Positions 1-8,690 of a stretch of 64,000 nucleotides of DNA are shown here, in pieces. Both the position numbers and the translations under genes were made by a program. The notes under the pieces were generated by a model that saw only the letters and a program-made list of their open reading frames with translations, was not told where the DNA came from and ran no database searches. Source of the DNA: Lentibacter algarum (GTDB lineage Bacteria > Pseudomonadota > Alphaproteobacteria > Rhodobacterales > Rhodobacteraceae); NCBI RefSeq assembly GCF_040580765.1, contig NZ_CP158687.1, positions 2,418,001-2,482,000 on the forward strand, read 5' to 3'. Each line of letters starts with the position of its first letter. The first letter of the stretch is position 1.

Positions 1-1
1 G

Positions 2-2257
2 TTTGCAACACACAATGCCCATACAGTCGCCGCTGTGCTCGATATGGCGCGCGATATGGGCGTGAGCAATCACGCCTACGAATTCCAACGCCTTCACGGC
101 ATGGGCGAGGCGCTGCATGACATCGTGTTGAAAGATCGCGGCAGCCATTGCCGGATCTACGCGCCCGTTGGTGCGCATCGCGACTTGCTCGCCTACCTCG
201 TGCGCCGTTTGCTTGAAAACGGGGCCAACTCAAGCTTTGTGAACCAAATCGTGGACGAGGATGTGCCTGCCGAAGAGGTCGCCGCTTGCCCGTTTGACGC
301 CCTTGCAGACGCCCAACCCAACATCACTCAAGCCCCCGATTTGTTTGCGCCAGAGCGGGCAAATTCCAAGGGCTTTGACATCACTCACGAGCCAACACTG
401 GCCCGCATAGAGAAGGCCCGCAAAGCGTTCGCCGCGCATGTCTGGGACGCAGCACCGCTCATCGCAGGGAAAGCCAAACCCGCCAAAGCGCATGTGGTCC
501 TCAACCCTGCAAACCCAGCTGATACAGTGGGTAAGGTTGCTTTCGCCTCGGCGGCAGATGTCGAAACCGCGCTGACAGCCGCAGCCCCGTGGGACGCAAC
601 CCCAGAGACGCGTGCCAAGGTTCTGAACAAGGCTGCCGATCTTTATGAAAAGCATTTTGGCGAGCTTTTTGCTCAGCTCGCGCGCGAAGCTGGCAAGATC
701 ATGCTCGATCAAGTGGGCGAGCTGCGTGAAGCCGTCGACTTCCTGCGCTACTACGCCGCCAATGCGCCGCATGAGACCCCCGTGGGAACTTTTACCTGTA
801 TTTCGCCGTGGAACTTCCCGCTGGCGATCTTTACGGGGCAAGTCAGCGCCGCCCTCGCCGCTGGCAACGCCGTGCTGGCCAAGCCCGCCGAACAGACCTC
901 CCTCATCGCCTACCGCGCGGTTCAGATTCTGCATGAAGCGGGTGTGCCCACGAGTGCCCTTCAGCTTCTGCCCGGTGCGGGCGATGTGGGCGCAGCGCTC
1001 ACATCTGATCCGCGCGTTGGCGGGGTCGCCTTCACGGGCAGCACCGAAACGGCGCTCCTTATCCGCAAATCTATGGCCAACAATCTCGCCCCGGGCGCAC
1101 CGCTGATCGCCGAGACAGGCGGCTTGAACGCGATGATCGTAGACAGCACCGCCTTGCCCGAGCAGGCCGTGCAAGCCATCGTTGAAAGTGCCTTCCAGTC
1201 AGCAGGCCAGCGCTGCTCTGCTCTGCGCTGCCTTTATGTGCAGGATGATATCGCCGAAAGCCTCACCCATATGCTCAAAGGCGCGATGGACGAACTTTCC
1301 ATAGGCGCGCCATGGCTTTTGAGCACAGATGTTGGCCCAGTGATCGACGAAGAAGCCCGCGCAGGGATTGCTGCACATATCGAAACAGCCCGCGCCGAGG
1401 GGCGTTTGCTGCACGAGCTGCGCACGCCAAACTCGGGCACATTTATCGCGCCGACCCTTATCAAGGTGGGCAGCATTGCAGACATGGGCCGCGAAATCTT
1501 TGGACCAGTGCTGCATTTGGCAACCTTCAAATCCAGCGAGATCGATACCGTCGTCGATACGATCAACGCTACGGGTTATGGCCTGACCTTTGGCTTGCAA
1601 ACACGCATTGACGACCGTGTGCAGCATATCTGTGAGCGCATTCATGCGGGCAACATCTATGTCAACCGCAACCAGATCGGCGCTATTGTGGGTTCCCAGC
1701 CCTTCGGCGGCGAGGGGCTTTCAGGCACGGGCCCAAAGGCGGGCGGACCAAACTATCTGCCACGCTTCGTTGCGCCTTCCGCGCAGGCGGCCCATGGCGC
1801 ATGGAACAGCAACATGACTGCTCCCGACATGCAGGCAGCCATCGCCGCAGCCCCATCAGCAGAAGTGGCACAAACCTTGGCGATGCCTGGACCAACGGGT
1901 GAGTCCAACAAACTGACATTGGAGCCACGCGCGCCACTGCTTTGTCTTGGGCCAAGCGCCGAAACGGCAGAAGCGCAAGCCTCTCTGGTCCGCGCAATGG
2001 GTGGAATTGCTGTAAAGGCCACAGGCTCTCTTCCGGCGGTGGCCTTGGAAACACTTACAGGTTTCTCTGGCGCTCTCTTCTGGGGGGCATCAACGGAGGC
2101 ACGCGCCTATGAGCAGGCCTTGGCCAAGCGCACAGGCGCGATCCTGCCGCTGATCACCGCGACACCTGATCTGGCGCGTGTGATGGGCGAGCGGCATGTT
2201 TGCGTCGACACCACAGCCTCGGGTGGCAATGCCGCGCTTTTGGCAGGACAGGGCTGA
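2..2257 (+). CDS. putA: Bifunctional proline dehydrogenase / glutamate-semialdehyde dehydrogenase PutA, 3' part
   Basis: The reading frame is open from the window edge, so only the last ~751 residues are present. PutA oxidises proline to glutamate in two steps. The first ~70 residues are the end of the proline dehydrogenase barrel (motif EFQRLHGMGE, then RIYAPVG). The rest is the aldehyde dehydrogenase domain, with the fold motif SPWNFPLAIF, the Glu in ETGG and the catalytic Cys in GQRCSAL near residue 405 of the fragment. About 160 residues follow that domain, as in long PutA proteins with an extra C-terminal domain. An internal GTG at 35 is not a real start, because PutA-like sequence continues upstream of it. 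A hairpin element begins directly at the stop codon. Confidence 0.95.
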   Translation, partial: FATHNAHTVAAVLDMARDMGVSNHAYEFQRLHGMGEALHDIVLKDRGSHCRIYAPVGAHRDLLAYLVRRLLENGANSSFVNQIVDEDVPAEEVAACPFDALADAQPNITQAPDLFAPERANSKGFDITHEPTLARIEKARKAFAAHVWDAAPLIAGKAKPAKAHVVLNPANPADTVGKVAFASAADVETALTAAAPWDATPETRAKVLNKAADLYEKHFGELFAQLAREAGKIMLDQVGELREAVDFLRYYAANAPHETPVGTFTCISPWNFPLAIFTGQVSAALAAGNAVLAKPAEQTSLIAYRAVQILHEAGVPTSALQLLPGAGDVGAALTSDPRVGGVAFTGSTETALLIRKSMANNLAPGAPLIAETGGLNAMIVDSTALPEQAVQAIVESAFQSAGQRCSALRCLYVQDDIAESLTHMLKGAMDELSIGAPWLLSTDVGPVIDEEARAGIAAHIETARAEGRLLHELRTPNSGTFIAPTLIKVGSIADMGREIFGPVLHLATFKSSEIDTVVDTINATGYGLTFGLQTRIDDRVQHICERIHAGNIYVNRNQIGAIVGSQPFGGEGLSGTGPKAGGPNYLPRFVAPSAQAAHGAWNSNMTAPDMQAAIAAAPSAEVAQTLAMPGPTGESNKLTLEPRAPLLCLGPSAETAEAQASLVRAMGGIAVKATGSLPAVALETLTGFSGALFWGASTEARAYEQALAKRTGAILPLITATPDLARVMGERHVCVDTTASGGNAALLAGQG

Positions 2258-2347
2258 GGGGCTCGAATTTCGCTGCGCGAAATCCGACCAAAGCGAGGGG
2301 CGCTGCCCCTCGCCCTCGCCGGGGTATTTACAGAAAGAGGAAGCAGC
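2258..2347 (+). repeat. Stop-codon-linked hairpin element, copy 1
   Basis: This composite element starts right after the putA stop. Hairpin 1 is ATTTCGC-tgc-GCGAAAT (2268-2284), followed by CCGACC. Hairpin 2 is GAGGGGC-gct-GCCCCTC. The element ends in GGGGTATTTACAGAAAGAGG and AAGCAG. Two related copies occur at 15142-15257 and 18071-18160, each in the same orientation relative to the gene it follows. There is no T-run after the hairpins, so it is not a classical terminator. Confidence 0.75.
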
Positions 2348-2400
2348 ACAGCCGCTCATTGGGGCTTTTCGTCCGCGTATTTTGCGCTTAGCCTCGTCCT

Positions 2401-3141
2401 ATGTTTCCATTTCGCGATCATAATCCAAGCGGGCGCACACCCTATGTGACCTACGCGCTAATTGCCGTGAACATCGCGGTTTTTCTGAGTTATTGGCATT
2501 TGTTTGCAGACCCTCGTGCGCTCTCTGACTTTTACTTTCAATATGCGCTGATCCCTGCAGCCATCAGCACAGGGCAAGGCTACGAAGGCCTTTTGACCTC
2601 AATGTTTCTGCATGGCGGGCTTATGCACATTGGCGGCAACATGCTGTTTTTATGGATTTTTGGCGACAACATGGAAGATGAGATGGGGCATCTCGGGTTT
2701 TTCGTGTTCTACATTCTGTCGGGATTACTCGCTAGCTATGTGCATGTGATGTTTGCGCCAGGCTCCGCTGTCCCAACGGTCGGTGCATCAGGCGCGATTG
2801 CAGGGGTGATGGGGGGCTATCTTTTGCTCTTTCCGCGGGCCAAAGTCGATATCCTGTTGATCATCGTCATTTTCTTTCGCGTTTTCACCCTGCCCGCTTA
2901 CATCATGCTGGCGATCTGGTTTGGCCTGCAGTTCTTTGGCGGGTTAAGCGCAGACCCAGACACTGGCGGTGTCGCTTATTGGGCTCATGCCGGCGGCTTT
3001 GTCGCGGGAATTGTGCTGACCTTGCCGACTTTCCGGCGCCTTGGTGGGCCGCGTTTCTGGCATGAGAACGACTTTCACCCGCCCCACCCAGAAGCAGCAT
3101 ATGACCCCTCTCGCATTCCCATGATCAGGAGACGCAAATGA
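2401..3141 (+). CDS. Rhomboid family intramembrane serine protease
   Basis: This 246-residue polytopic protein has the rhomboid fold. It carries HGGLMHIGGN followed by the first conserved membrane helices, the catalytic serine in GASGAIAGVMG (about residue 130) and the catalytic histidine in YWAHAGGF (about residue 198). Rhomboids cleave substrate proteins within or next to membrane segments; the substrate is unknown here. The start ATG at 2401 has only a weak ribosome-binding sequence, but the N-terminal PFRDHN is typical of short alphaproteobacterial rhomboids. The stop overlaps the start of the GFA gene by 4 bp, so the two are probably co-transcribed. Confidence 0.93.
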   Translation: MFPFRDHNPSGRTPYVTYALIAVNIAVFLSYWHLFADPRALSDFYFQYALIPAAISTGQGYEGLLTSMFLHGGLMHIGGNMLFLWIFGDNMEDEMGHLGFFVFYILSGLLASYVHVMFAPGSAVPTVGASGAIAGVMGGYLLLFPRAKVDILLIIVIFFRVFTLPAYIMLAIWFGLQFFGGLSADPDTGGVAYWAHAGGFVAGIVLTLPTFRRLGGPRFWHENDFHPPHPEAAYDPSRIPMIRRRK

Positions 3142-3506
3142 GCCGACCCCATAAACTCACCTGTCATTGTGGAGCCGTCGAGCTCGCGGTGACGCTTTCC
3201 GACGGGCTTGCCACTGCGCGACGCTGTGATTGTTCTTTCTGTCGCCGCCGTGGAGCTGTCGCCGTGAGCGCGCCTCTGGACGGGATCAAAATCGTCAAAG
3301 GAGAGGAAAACCTCACGCTCTATCAATGGGGCACTATGACGGCCAAGCATTACTTCTGCAAAACCTGCGGGATATACACCCACCATCAGCGCCGCTCGAA
3401 CCCAAACGAATACGGCGTCAATATGGGCGGGCTTGAAGGAATAAACCCCTCAGAGCACGACCCGATCCCTTGGGCTGACGGGGTAAACCACCCCGCTGAT
3501 CGCTGA
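3138..3506 (+). CDS. GFA (glutathione-dependent formaldehyde-activating) family protein
   Basis: This 122-residue zinc-binding protein has the GFA cysteine pattern: CHCGAVE near the N terminus, CDCSFC (about residue 31) and CKTCG (about residue 75). These cysteines hold the Zn ions of the Mss4-like fold. Most members are not proven formaldehyde enzymes, so the substrate cannot be assigned. The ATG overlaps the rhomboid stop (ATGA) and is preceded by AGGAG, which supports the start. It is convergent with the inositol monophosphatase gene, 3 bp away. Confidence 0.88.
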   Translation: MSRPHKLTCHCGAVELAVTLSDGLATARRCDCSFCRRRGAVAVSAPLDGIKIVKGEENLTLYQWGTMTAKHYFCKTCGIYTHHQRRSNPNEYGVNMGGLEGINPSEHDPIPWADGVNHPADR

Positions 3507-3509
3507 AGA

Positions 3510-4301
3510 TTAGCTGTTGCGGATGAGCTTGCAGAGCGGATCAAACATCGCGTCATTGGAGCAGATGATCTCGCCTGTATCAAGAATGCGTGCCTCAGGA
3601 TCAATCGCCTCGGCAAAACCGCCCGCTTCCCGCACGATCAGCATCCCTGCGGCGAGATCCCATTCACTCAGTCCGCGCTCCCAGAAGCCATCAAAGCGGC
3701 CGGCAGCGACATAAGCCATATCAAGAGAGGCCGCGCCCCAACGGCGCACACCGGCACAGCCTGGCAACACGCGCGCCAAGTCTTTCAACGTGGCAGGCAA
3801 ATCGCCATGGCCTGAAAACGGTAGGCCCGTTGCGAAAACACATTCGTTCATGTGGCGGCGACCAGAAACGCGCAGACGGCGGGCGTGGTCTTGCCAAGCG
3901 CCCGAGCCTTTTTCCGCGTAAAACATCTCGTCTTTGGCGGGGTCAAAGACCACAGCCGAAATCACTTCGCCCTTGTGCGCAAGCGCGATCGAGATCGCCC
4001 AATGCGGCATCCCGTGCAAAAAGTTGGTTGTTCCATCCAGCGGATCAACGATCCAGCGGCGCGTCGGGTCTTGGCCTTCTTCAACGCCGCCTTCTTCAGC
4101 CACCCAGCCATATGTCGGGCGAGCGCCCATCAGCTCTTCTTTGATGATCGCTTCGGCGCGCAAATCGGCTTTGCTCACAAAATCGCCTGCGCCCTTCATG
4201 GAAACCTGAAGCGCTTCGACCTCGCGGAAATCCTTCACAAGGCTGCGGCCCGCCTTACGGGCGGCTTTGATCATCACGTTAAGATTCGCGCTGGCTTGCA
4301 T
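3510..4301 (-). CDS. suhB: Inositol monophosphatase family protein (SuhB-like)
   Basis: This 263-residue Mg-dependent phosphatase has the three family signatures: the Glu pair in VAEEGG (about residue 68), the metal site DPLDGTTNF (about residue 87) and WDLAAG (about residue 214). The family hydrolyses inositol-1-phosphate and related sugar phosphates. SuhB also acts in rRNA antitermination in enterobacteria; whether that applies here is unknown. The start at 4301 has a strong AAGGAG 9 bp upstream. It stands alone, tail to tail with the GFA gene. Confidence 0.9.
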   Translation of the reverse strand: MQASANLNVMIKAARKAGRSLVKDFREVEALQVSMKGAGDFVSKADLRAEAIIKEELMGARPTYGWVAEEGGVEEGQDPTRRWIVDPLDGTTNFLHGMPHWAISIALAHKGEVISAVVFDPAKDEMFYAEKGSGAWQDHARRLRVSGRRHMNECVFATGLPFSGHGDLPATLKDLARVLPGCAGVRRWGAASLDMAYVAAGRFDGFWERGLSEWDLAAGMLIVREAGGFAEAIDPEARILDTGEIICSNDAMFDPLCKLIRNS

Positions 4302-4379
4302 GGCTCAAGCTCCTTCGGGGGGTGTCAAACCGCGGCTATACGCCTTGGCTGCGCGCCGCGCAACCCATAGCAACCCAGC

Positions 4380-5285
4380 CTAGCCCCTTTGCAGGCGAAT
4401 AGGGATTTCGCGCGCCAGCTTGAGAAAATGCGCCATGAAGGGCAAGCTCGCGTCATCTTCACGTACGGCGGCATAAAGCCGCTTGGTTACACCTGCCTCG
4501 GTCAGAGGGCGGGTGATGTACTCCGCAGAAGATTTTACCTCACGCAAGACCCAGTCAGGCAACACAGAGACACCGCGTCCCGCCGCGACCAGCATAAGGA
4601 TTACGGCTGTCAGCTCAACCTGACGCACTGCCAACGGCTCCACCTTAGCAGGCGACAAGAGCTCGGAAAAAATATCGAGCCGCGCGCGCTCCACAGGATA
4701 TGTGATCAGGGTTTCGCCCCTGAAGTCTTCCGCCTCCACAAAGGCTTTTTCGGCAAGCTTGTGCTTGGCCGAGGCCACAAAGACGGGCGCATAGTCAAAC
4801 AACGGGACAAAGACGATGCCCTTGAGCTTTTCAGGATCAGAGGAAATCACAATATCAACCTCCTCGCGCATCAGCGCGGGCAGAGCCTCAAATGCCAGAC
4901 CGGGGCGGATATCGACATCAACTTCTGGCCAAGGCGCGCGGAACTGTTCCAGCACAGGAAAGAGCCACTCAAAGCACGCGTGACATTCAATCGCGATGTG
5001 CAAACGTCCAGCGCTGCCTTGGCGCAGCCCCATAAACTCAGCTTCAAGCGCGGCAATCTCGGGCAAAACCTTTTCGGCCACGCGCAGCAACCGAAAACCA
5101 GCCGCCGAGAGCTTCATCGGCTTGCTACGGCGCACAAAAAGTTCGACCCCTGCCTGATCCTCAATCCCCTTGATCTGATGGGAGAGAGCCGATTGCGTAA
5201 TATTGAGGCGATCAGCCGCGCGGGCCAAGCCACCTTCCTCATGGATCGCCTGAATAGTGCGCAGGTGGCGAAACTCGATATGCAT
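4380..5285 (-). CDS. metR: LysR-type regulator MetR
   Basis: This is a LysR regulator of about 301 residues. It has an N-terminal winged helix (LARAADRLNITQSALSHQ, residues ~19-36) and a cofactor-binding domain. It resembles enteric MetR closely, including IAIECH near residue 97, LFDYAP, TYPVERARLD and RLYAAVRE. MetR senses homocysteine and controls methionine genes. It is transcribed divergently from metF, the classic MetR target, across an ~80 bp gap. I chose the ATG at 5285 (MHIEFRHL) because the open frame to 5360 would run through that control region. Confidence 0.92.
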   Translation of the reverse strand: MHIEFRHLRTIQAIHEEGGLARAADRLNITQSALSHQIKGIEDQAGVELFVRRSKPMKLSAAGFRLLRVAEKVLPEIAALEAEFMGLRQGSAGRLHIAIECHACFEWLFPVLEQFRAPWPEVDVDIRPGLAFEALPALMREEVDIVISSDPEKLKGIVFVPLFDYAPVFVASAKHKLAEKAFVEAEDFRGETLITYPVERARLDIFSELLSPAKVEPLAVRQVELTAVILMLVAAGRGVSVLPDWVLREVKSSAEYITRPLTEAGVTKRLYAAVREDDASLPFMAHFLKLAREIPIRLQRG

Positions 5286-5365
5286 ATGTGAATACGCCTC
5301 ATAATGAGAATGAAAGTTATGAATTTGTCTCACATTCAATTTGCGGGCACAAGAGAGCAACCGCC
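5286..5365. promoter_or_regulatory. metR-metF divergent control region
   Basis: This ~80 bp region between the divergent starts holds a perfect inverted repeat, CTCAT-a-ATGAG (5298-5308), and a second one, TGAAT-N9-ATTCA (5320-5338). LysR proteins bind such T-N11-A-type dyads, and enteric MetR uses TGAA/TTCA half-sites. Assignment to MetR rests on gene position and half-site likeness only. Confidence 0.55.
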
Positions 5366-6244
5366 ATGAAAGGCCCCCTTATGACACCTGACGTATCGTT
5401 TGAGTTCTTCCCACCCAAAAACCTTGAAGCCGCGTTCAAGCTCCATGAAGCCGTCCAATCGCTCGCACCCCTTGCGCCAAGATTTGTCTCAGTCACCTAC
5501 GGAGCAGGCGGGACCACGCGCGCTTTGACACGCGAGGCGGCGGAAACTCTGCATAAGACGGCTGGGCTGCGTGTGGCGGCCCACCTCACGTGCGTTGATG
5601 CAACCCGTGAGGAAACCCTCGAGATCGCCCGAGGCTACGCCAAAGCAGGAATTACAGACATCGTCGCGCTGCGCGGTGACGCGCCCAAAGGGGCTGGCGG
5701 CTTTCGCGCCCACCCGGAAGGGTTTGCCGATTCTGTTGAACTGATCGCTGCCTTAAAAGCCGAGGGCAACTTCAACATCCGCGTGGGGGCCTACCCCGAG
5801 CCGCATCCTGATGCCGCCTATGCGGGTGCGGACATCGACCATCTCAAGCGCAAGTTTGAAGCTGGTGCAGATGAGGCCATCACGCAATTTTTCTTTGACC
5901 CGATTCATTTCCTGCGCTTCCGCGATGCCTGCGCCAAAGCGGGTATCGACGGCATGATCACCCCCGGCATCATGCCAATTGAAAACTGGAACGGCGCCAA
6001 GCGATTTGCCCAGAGCTGTGGTGCCTCCGTGCCGTCCGAACTTGACGACGCCTTCTCCAAAGCCGCGCGCGACGGGCGCGAGGAGCTTCTGGCGACAGCA
6101 CAGGCAACAGAACTCTGCGATATCCTGATGCAGGAAGGTGTCTCGCGTTTTCACTTCTACACACTCAACCGCCCCTCACTCACGCGTGACATCTGCGTGG
6201 CGCTCGGGCTTGAGCCGCGTGCCGCCTTGCGCAACGTGGCGTAA
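5366..6244 (+). CDS. metF: Methylenetetrahydrofolate reductase [NAD(P)H]
   Basis: This enzyme of about 292 residues reduces 5,10-methylene-THF to 5-methyl-THF, the methyl donor for methionine synthesis, using FAD. Family motifs are present: SFEFFPPKN at the N terminus, VTYGAGG, HLTC, LRGD (about residue 103) and ITQFFFD (about residue 178). The start is uncertain between ATG 5366 and ATG 5381. The latter has AAAGG at a good distance and gives the usual short N terminus (MTPDVSFEFFPP). It is divergent from metR and presumably controlled by it. Downstream is a PaaI-type thioesterase. Confidence 0.94.
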   Translation: MKGPLMTPDVSFEFFPPKNLEAAFKLHEAVQSLAPLAPRFVSVTYGAGGTTRALTREAAETLHKTAGLRVAAHLTCVDATREETLEIARGYAKAGITDIVALRGDAPKGAGGFRAHPEGFADSVELIAALKAEGNFNIRVGAYPEPHPDAAYAGADIDHLKRKFEAGADEAITQFFFDPIHFLRFRDACAKAGIDGMITPGIMPIENWNGAKRFAQSCGASVPSELDDAFSKAARDGREELLATAQATELCDILMQEGVSRFHFYTLNRPSLTRDICVALGLEPRAALRNVA

Positions 6245-6303
6245 GAGTTGCGCCCCCAAGGGGGCCGCTCTAGCGTTTTGTAAAGTCATCCTACGGAGCG
6301 CAG

Positions 6304-6795
6304 ATGAGCCAGACACGTTATATCGCCAAGAGCCCGGAAGAGCTGCCTGATATGGAGGCGACACTCGCGCGCTCTGGGCTTGAGTTTATGCAGGACGTCC
6401 GCGACGGCAAACTTGCAGGCCCGCCTATCGGCGCACTTATGGGCTTTTGGCCAACGCTTGTGGAAGAAGGCAAAACCGTCTTCACAGGCACCCCAGAATT
6501 CAGCACAACCAATCCGATGGGCACGGTTCATGGCGGCTGGTATGGCACAATTCTGGACAGTTGCATGGCCTGCGCCGTGATGACACGAGTGCCGAAAGGC
6601 TCTGTCTACACCACGCTTGAATTCAAGGTGAATATCCTGCGGCCAATTCCGCTTGGCACAGAGGTCGAGGCCATCGGGACATGCCAACACGCAGGCCGCT
6701 CCACAGGAATCGCCAATGGCGAGATCAGGGGCGTAAGCGACGGCAAACTCTACGCCACCGGCTCGACCACCTGTATTATCATGAAAATGAAGTGA
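6304..6795 (+). CDS. PaaI family hotdog thioesterase
   Basis: This 163-residue protein has the hotdog thioesterase pattern of the PaaI group: NPMGTVHGGW (about residue 76) followed by a helix containing DSCMACAV, then LEFKVNILRPI and a glycine-rich strand. Such enzymes hydrolyse acyl- or aryl-CoA thioesters in the cytoplasm; the substrate cannot be predicted. GGAG lies 9 bp before the ATG. It is convergent with the downstream serine hydrolase gene. Confidence 0.88.
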   Translation: MSQTRYIAKSPEELPDMEATLARSGLEFMQDVRDGKLAGPPIGALMGFWPTLVEEGKTVFTGTPEFSTTNPMGTVHGGWYGTILDSCMACAVMTRVPKGSVYTTLEFKVNILRPIPLGTEVEAIGTCQHAGRSTGIANGEIRGVSDGKLYATGSTTCIIMKMK

Positions 6796-6810
6796 GCGAT
6801 TGCGCCGCGC

Positions 6811-7992
6811 TTAATCAAGCAATGCCCCGTGTATGAGTGCCTTCAGCTCGGCGCGATTGCTGTAACTTGATGAGGGGATAAGCTGGGTGAAGAAGACCAC
6901 GCTCAGTTGCTCAACGGGGTCCGTCCAGAAATATGTGCTCGCCAAACCGCCCCAGCCAAAGTCTCCAACCGAGCCCTGAACCCGCACGCGGGCCGGATCG
7001 AGAACCACAGCGCCACCGAGGCCAAAGCCCATCCCTGTCATTGGCATTTCTGCAAAACTCTCAGCGCCCATAGAGGCGATATCCCCCTTAAGATGATTGC
7101 TTGTCATAAACCTGACCGTGCGAGGGCTGAGCAGGCGCACGCCTTCGAGCGCACCGCCAAGGCGGATCATTTCGCCAAAACGCATGTAATCATCCAGCGT
7201 CGAGACAAGCCCGCCACCGCCAGCGTGTAGGCTGACTCGGCCCTCAGAAAAGCGGCTGTCCTCGGCGCTATCAAAGAGCGCAAGCGGATCGCCCTCGCGC
7301 TTCTCATAACAGTCGGCAAAGCGCGCAAGTTTGTTGGCAGGTACATCAAAGCCCGTATCAACCATGCCAAGAGGATCAAAAATCTCGCGCTGCATCACGG
7401 CGGCGAGCGTCTCACCTGTGATCACTTCGATCACACGGCCAATCACATCGATCCCAACAGAATATTCCCAAGCTGTTCCTGGCTGGAAGCAAAGTGGCAG
7501 CTCTGCAAGCACCTTGCACCAAGCCTCAAGCGTAACATCCTGCAAGCCGATCTCTGAAAAGCGGCGCGCATAGGCCTCGGGCACAACACCTGTGTTGAAG
7601 CCGTAGGTCATGCCGCTCGTGTGGGTGAGCAGCTCGTGTAGCGTGGGGCTGCGCGCGGGGTCCGTCTGATCTTCGCCCGTGGCCCCCTGCCGCAGCGCAC
7701 GCATCTGGCCAAACTCTGGCAAATATTGCGCAACAGGCGTATCGAGCACAACCTGTCCACGCTCCACCAGCATCATCAAAAGCGCGGTCGTGACCAGCTT
7801 GGTCATCGAATAGATTCGCAGGATAGTGTCTCTCTCATAGGCCTGACCGCGCGCCACAGACGCAAGCCCATCGGCAGCAAAAAAAGCTTCCTCGCCATGA
7901 CGATAGACCAGAAGCGAAGAGCCGCTGTAGCGCCCTGCTTTTCGGTAGTCGCGCATCCAGTCTTCGATCCGTTTCAGCCGTGCGTTGTCCAT
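6811..7992 (-). CDS. Serine hydrolase, class C beta-lactamase / esterase family
   Basis: This protein of about 393 residues has the beta-lactamase-related (EstB-like) fold. It contains the nucleophile motif SMTK (about residue 63), a tyrosine motif YSVG (about residue 171) and HAGGGGL in the place of the third motif. No signal peptide is visible, so a cytoplasmic esterase or peptidase is more likely than a periplasmic beta-lactamase. I chose ATG 7992 because GGGGAG lies 8 bp upstream; the longer open frame would overlap the divergent dgkA start. Confidence 0.85.
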   Translation of the reverse strand: MDNARLKRIEDWMRDYRKAGRYSGSSLLVYRHGEEAFFAADGLASVARGQAYERDTILRIYSMTKLVTTALLMMLVERGQVVLDTPVAQYLPEFGQMRALRQGATGEDQTDPARSPTLHELLTHTSGMTYGFNTGVVPEAYARRFSEIGLQDVTLEAWCKVLAELPLCFQPGTAWEYSVGIDVIGRVIEVITGETLAAVMQREIFDPLGMVDTGFDVPANKLARFADCYEKREGDPLALFDSAEDSRFSEGRVSLHAGGGGLVSTLDDYMRFGEMIRLGGALEGVRLLSPRTVRFMTSNHLKGDIASMGAESFAEMPMTGMGFGLGGAVVLDPARVRVQGSVGDFGWGGLASTYFWTDPVEQLSVVFFTQLIPSSSYSNRAELKALIHGALLD

Positions 7993-8111
7993 CGCTTGTC
8001 TCCCCATAAGCTGACCCATAGTGCGCGCGGCACACGGCCTCTGCAAGTCGCCCCTTGCGGCGCGGCGCGATTTGGGAAACCTTTGGTGCAGGTTCCCTCG
8101 AAAGGCCCAAT

Positions 8112-8504
8112 ATGCAAGACGCACCGCAAAACCCCGTTCCAGAAAAAGTCACAGGCATAGCCCATCTCTTTGCCGCGACGCGCTATTCGTCACAAGGCTT
8201 TCTCCGCCTCTGGCATGAAACAGCCTTTCGCCATGAGCTTCTGGCGGCAGCGCTCGGGCTTGGACTGCTCGTGATACTTGGGGCACCGCTTGCGTGGATC
8301 GTAGCGGTGGCGGTGCTTGCGCTTCTGACATTGGCGGTTGAGGCACTCAATACAGCAATCGAAGAGATTGTGGATCATGTCTCACCAGAGTGGTCTCTTG
8401 CGGCCAAACACGCAAAAGACATGGGTTCTTTTGCCGTCATGGCGCTTCTCTTTGCGACAGGGCTTGTCTTTGCTGTCGCCCTTTTGAGCACGTTTGCAGC
8501 ATAA
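8112..8504 (+). CDS. dgkA: Diacylglycerol kinase (DgkA-type)
   Basis: This 130-residue inner-membrane enzyme recycles diacylglycerol to phosphatidic acid. It has three hydrophobic helices and the family active-site segment with EALNTAIEEIVD (about residue 78) and KHAKDMGS (about residue 97). An earlier in-frame ATG at 8055 would add a tail unlike the family, so ATG 8112 is preferred. It is divergent from the serine hydrolase, ~120 bp away. Confidence 0.92.
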   Translation: MQDAPQNPVPEKVTGIAHLFAATRYSSQGFLRLWHETAFRHELLAAALGLGLLVILGAPLAWIVAVAVLALLTLAVEALNTAIEEIVDHVSPEWSLAAKHAKDMGSFAVMALLFATGLVFAVALLSTFAA

Positions 8505-8559
8505 ATAGTATCCACTCACAGGCTATCCACAAGTTATTGGGGTTATCCACAATAAATAG
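8501..8559. promoter_or_regulatory. Cluster of DnaA-box-like sequences
   Basis: TATCCAC occurs three times (8509, 8524 and 8544), and the last is a perfect TTATCCACA box (8543-8551). The two best copies are exactly 20 bp apart. The cluster is flanked by two copies of ATAAATAG (8501 and 8552), and TTATTG...CAATAA (8534-8555) forms an inverted repeat around the best box. It lies between dgkA and the YbjN gene. Binding by DnaA is an inference from the consensus. Confidence 0.5.
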
Positions 8560-8584
8560 CTTTACAGGATCGGAAGGCCACGCT

Positions 8585-8598
8585 TACCATATTTGGTA
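8585..8598. promoter_or_regulatory. Inverted repeat upstream of the YbjN gene
   Basis: TACCA-TATT-TGGTA is a perfect 5-bp dyad about 93 bp before the YbjN start. It may be an operator; no regulator is identifiable from position. Confidence 0.3.
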
Positions 8599-8690
8599 GG
8601 ACAAGGGGACTAAACCCCATCCTATCGGGCAAATCAGGGTGTTTGCGCTGCATAAGAGCAGGCACTTTGACGCAAAAATGAGGTGGCGAA

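Noticed and set aside
6252..6265. GCCCCCAAGGGGGC after metF as a terminator
   Set aside because: The loop would be only two bases and no T-run follows directly.
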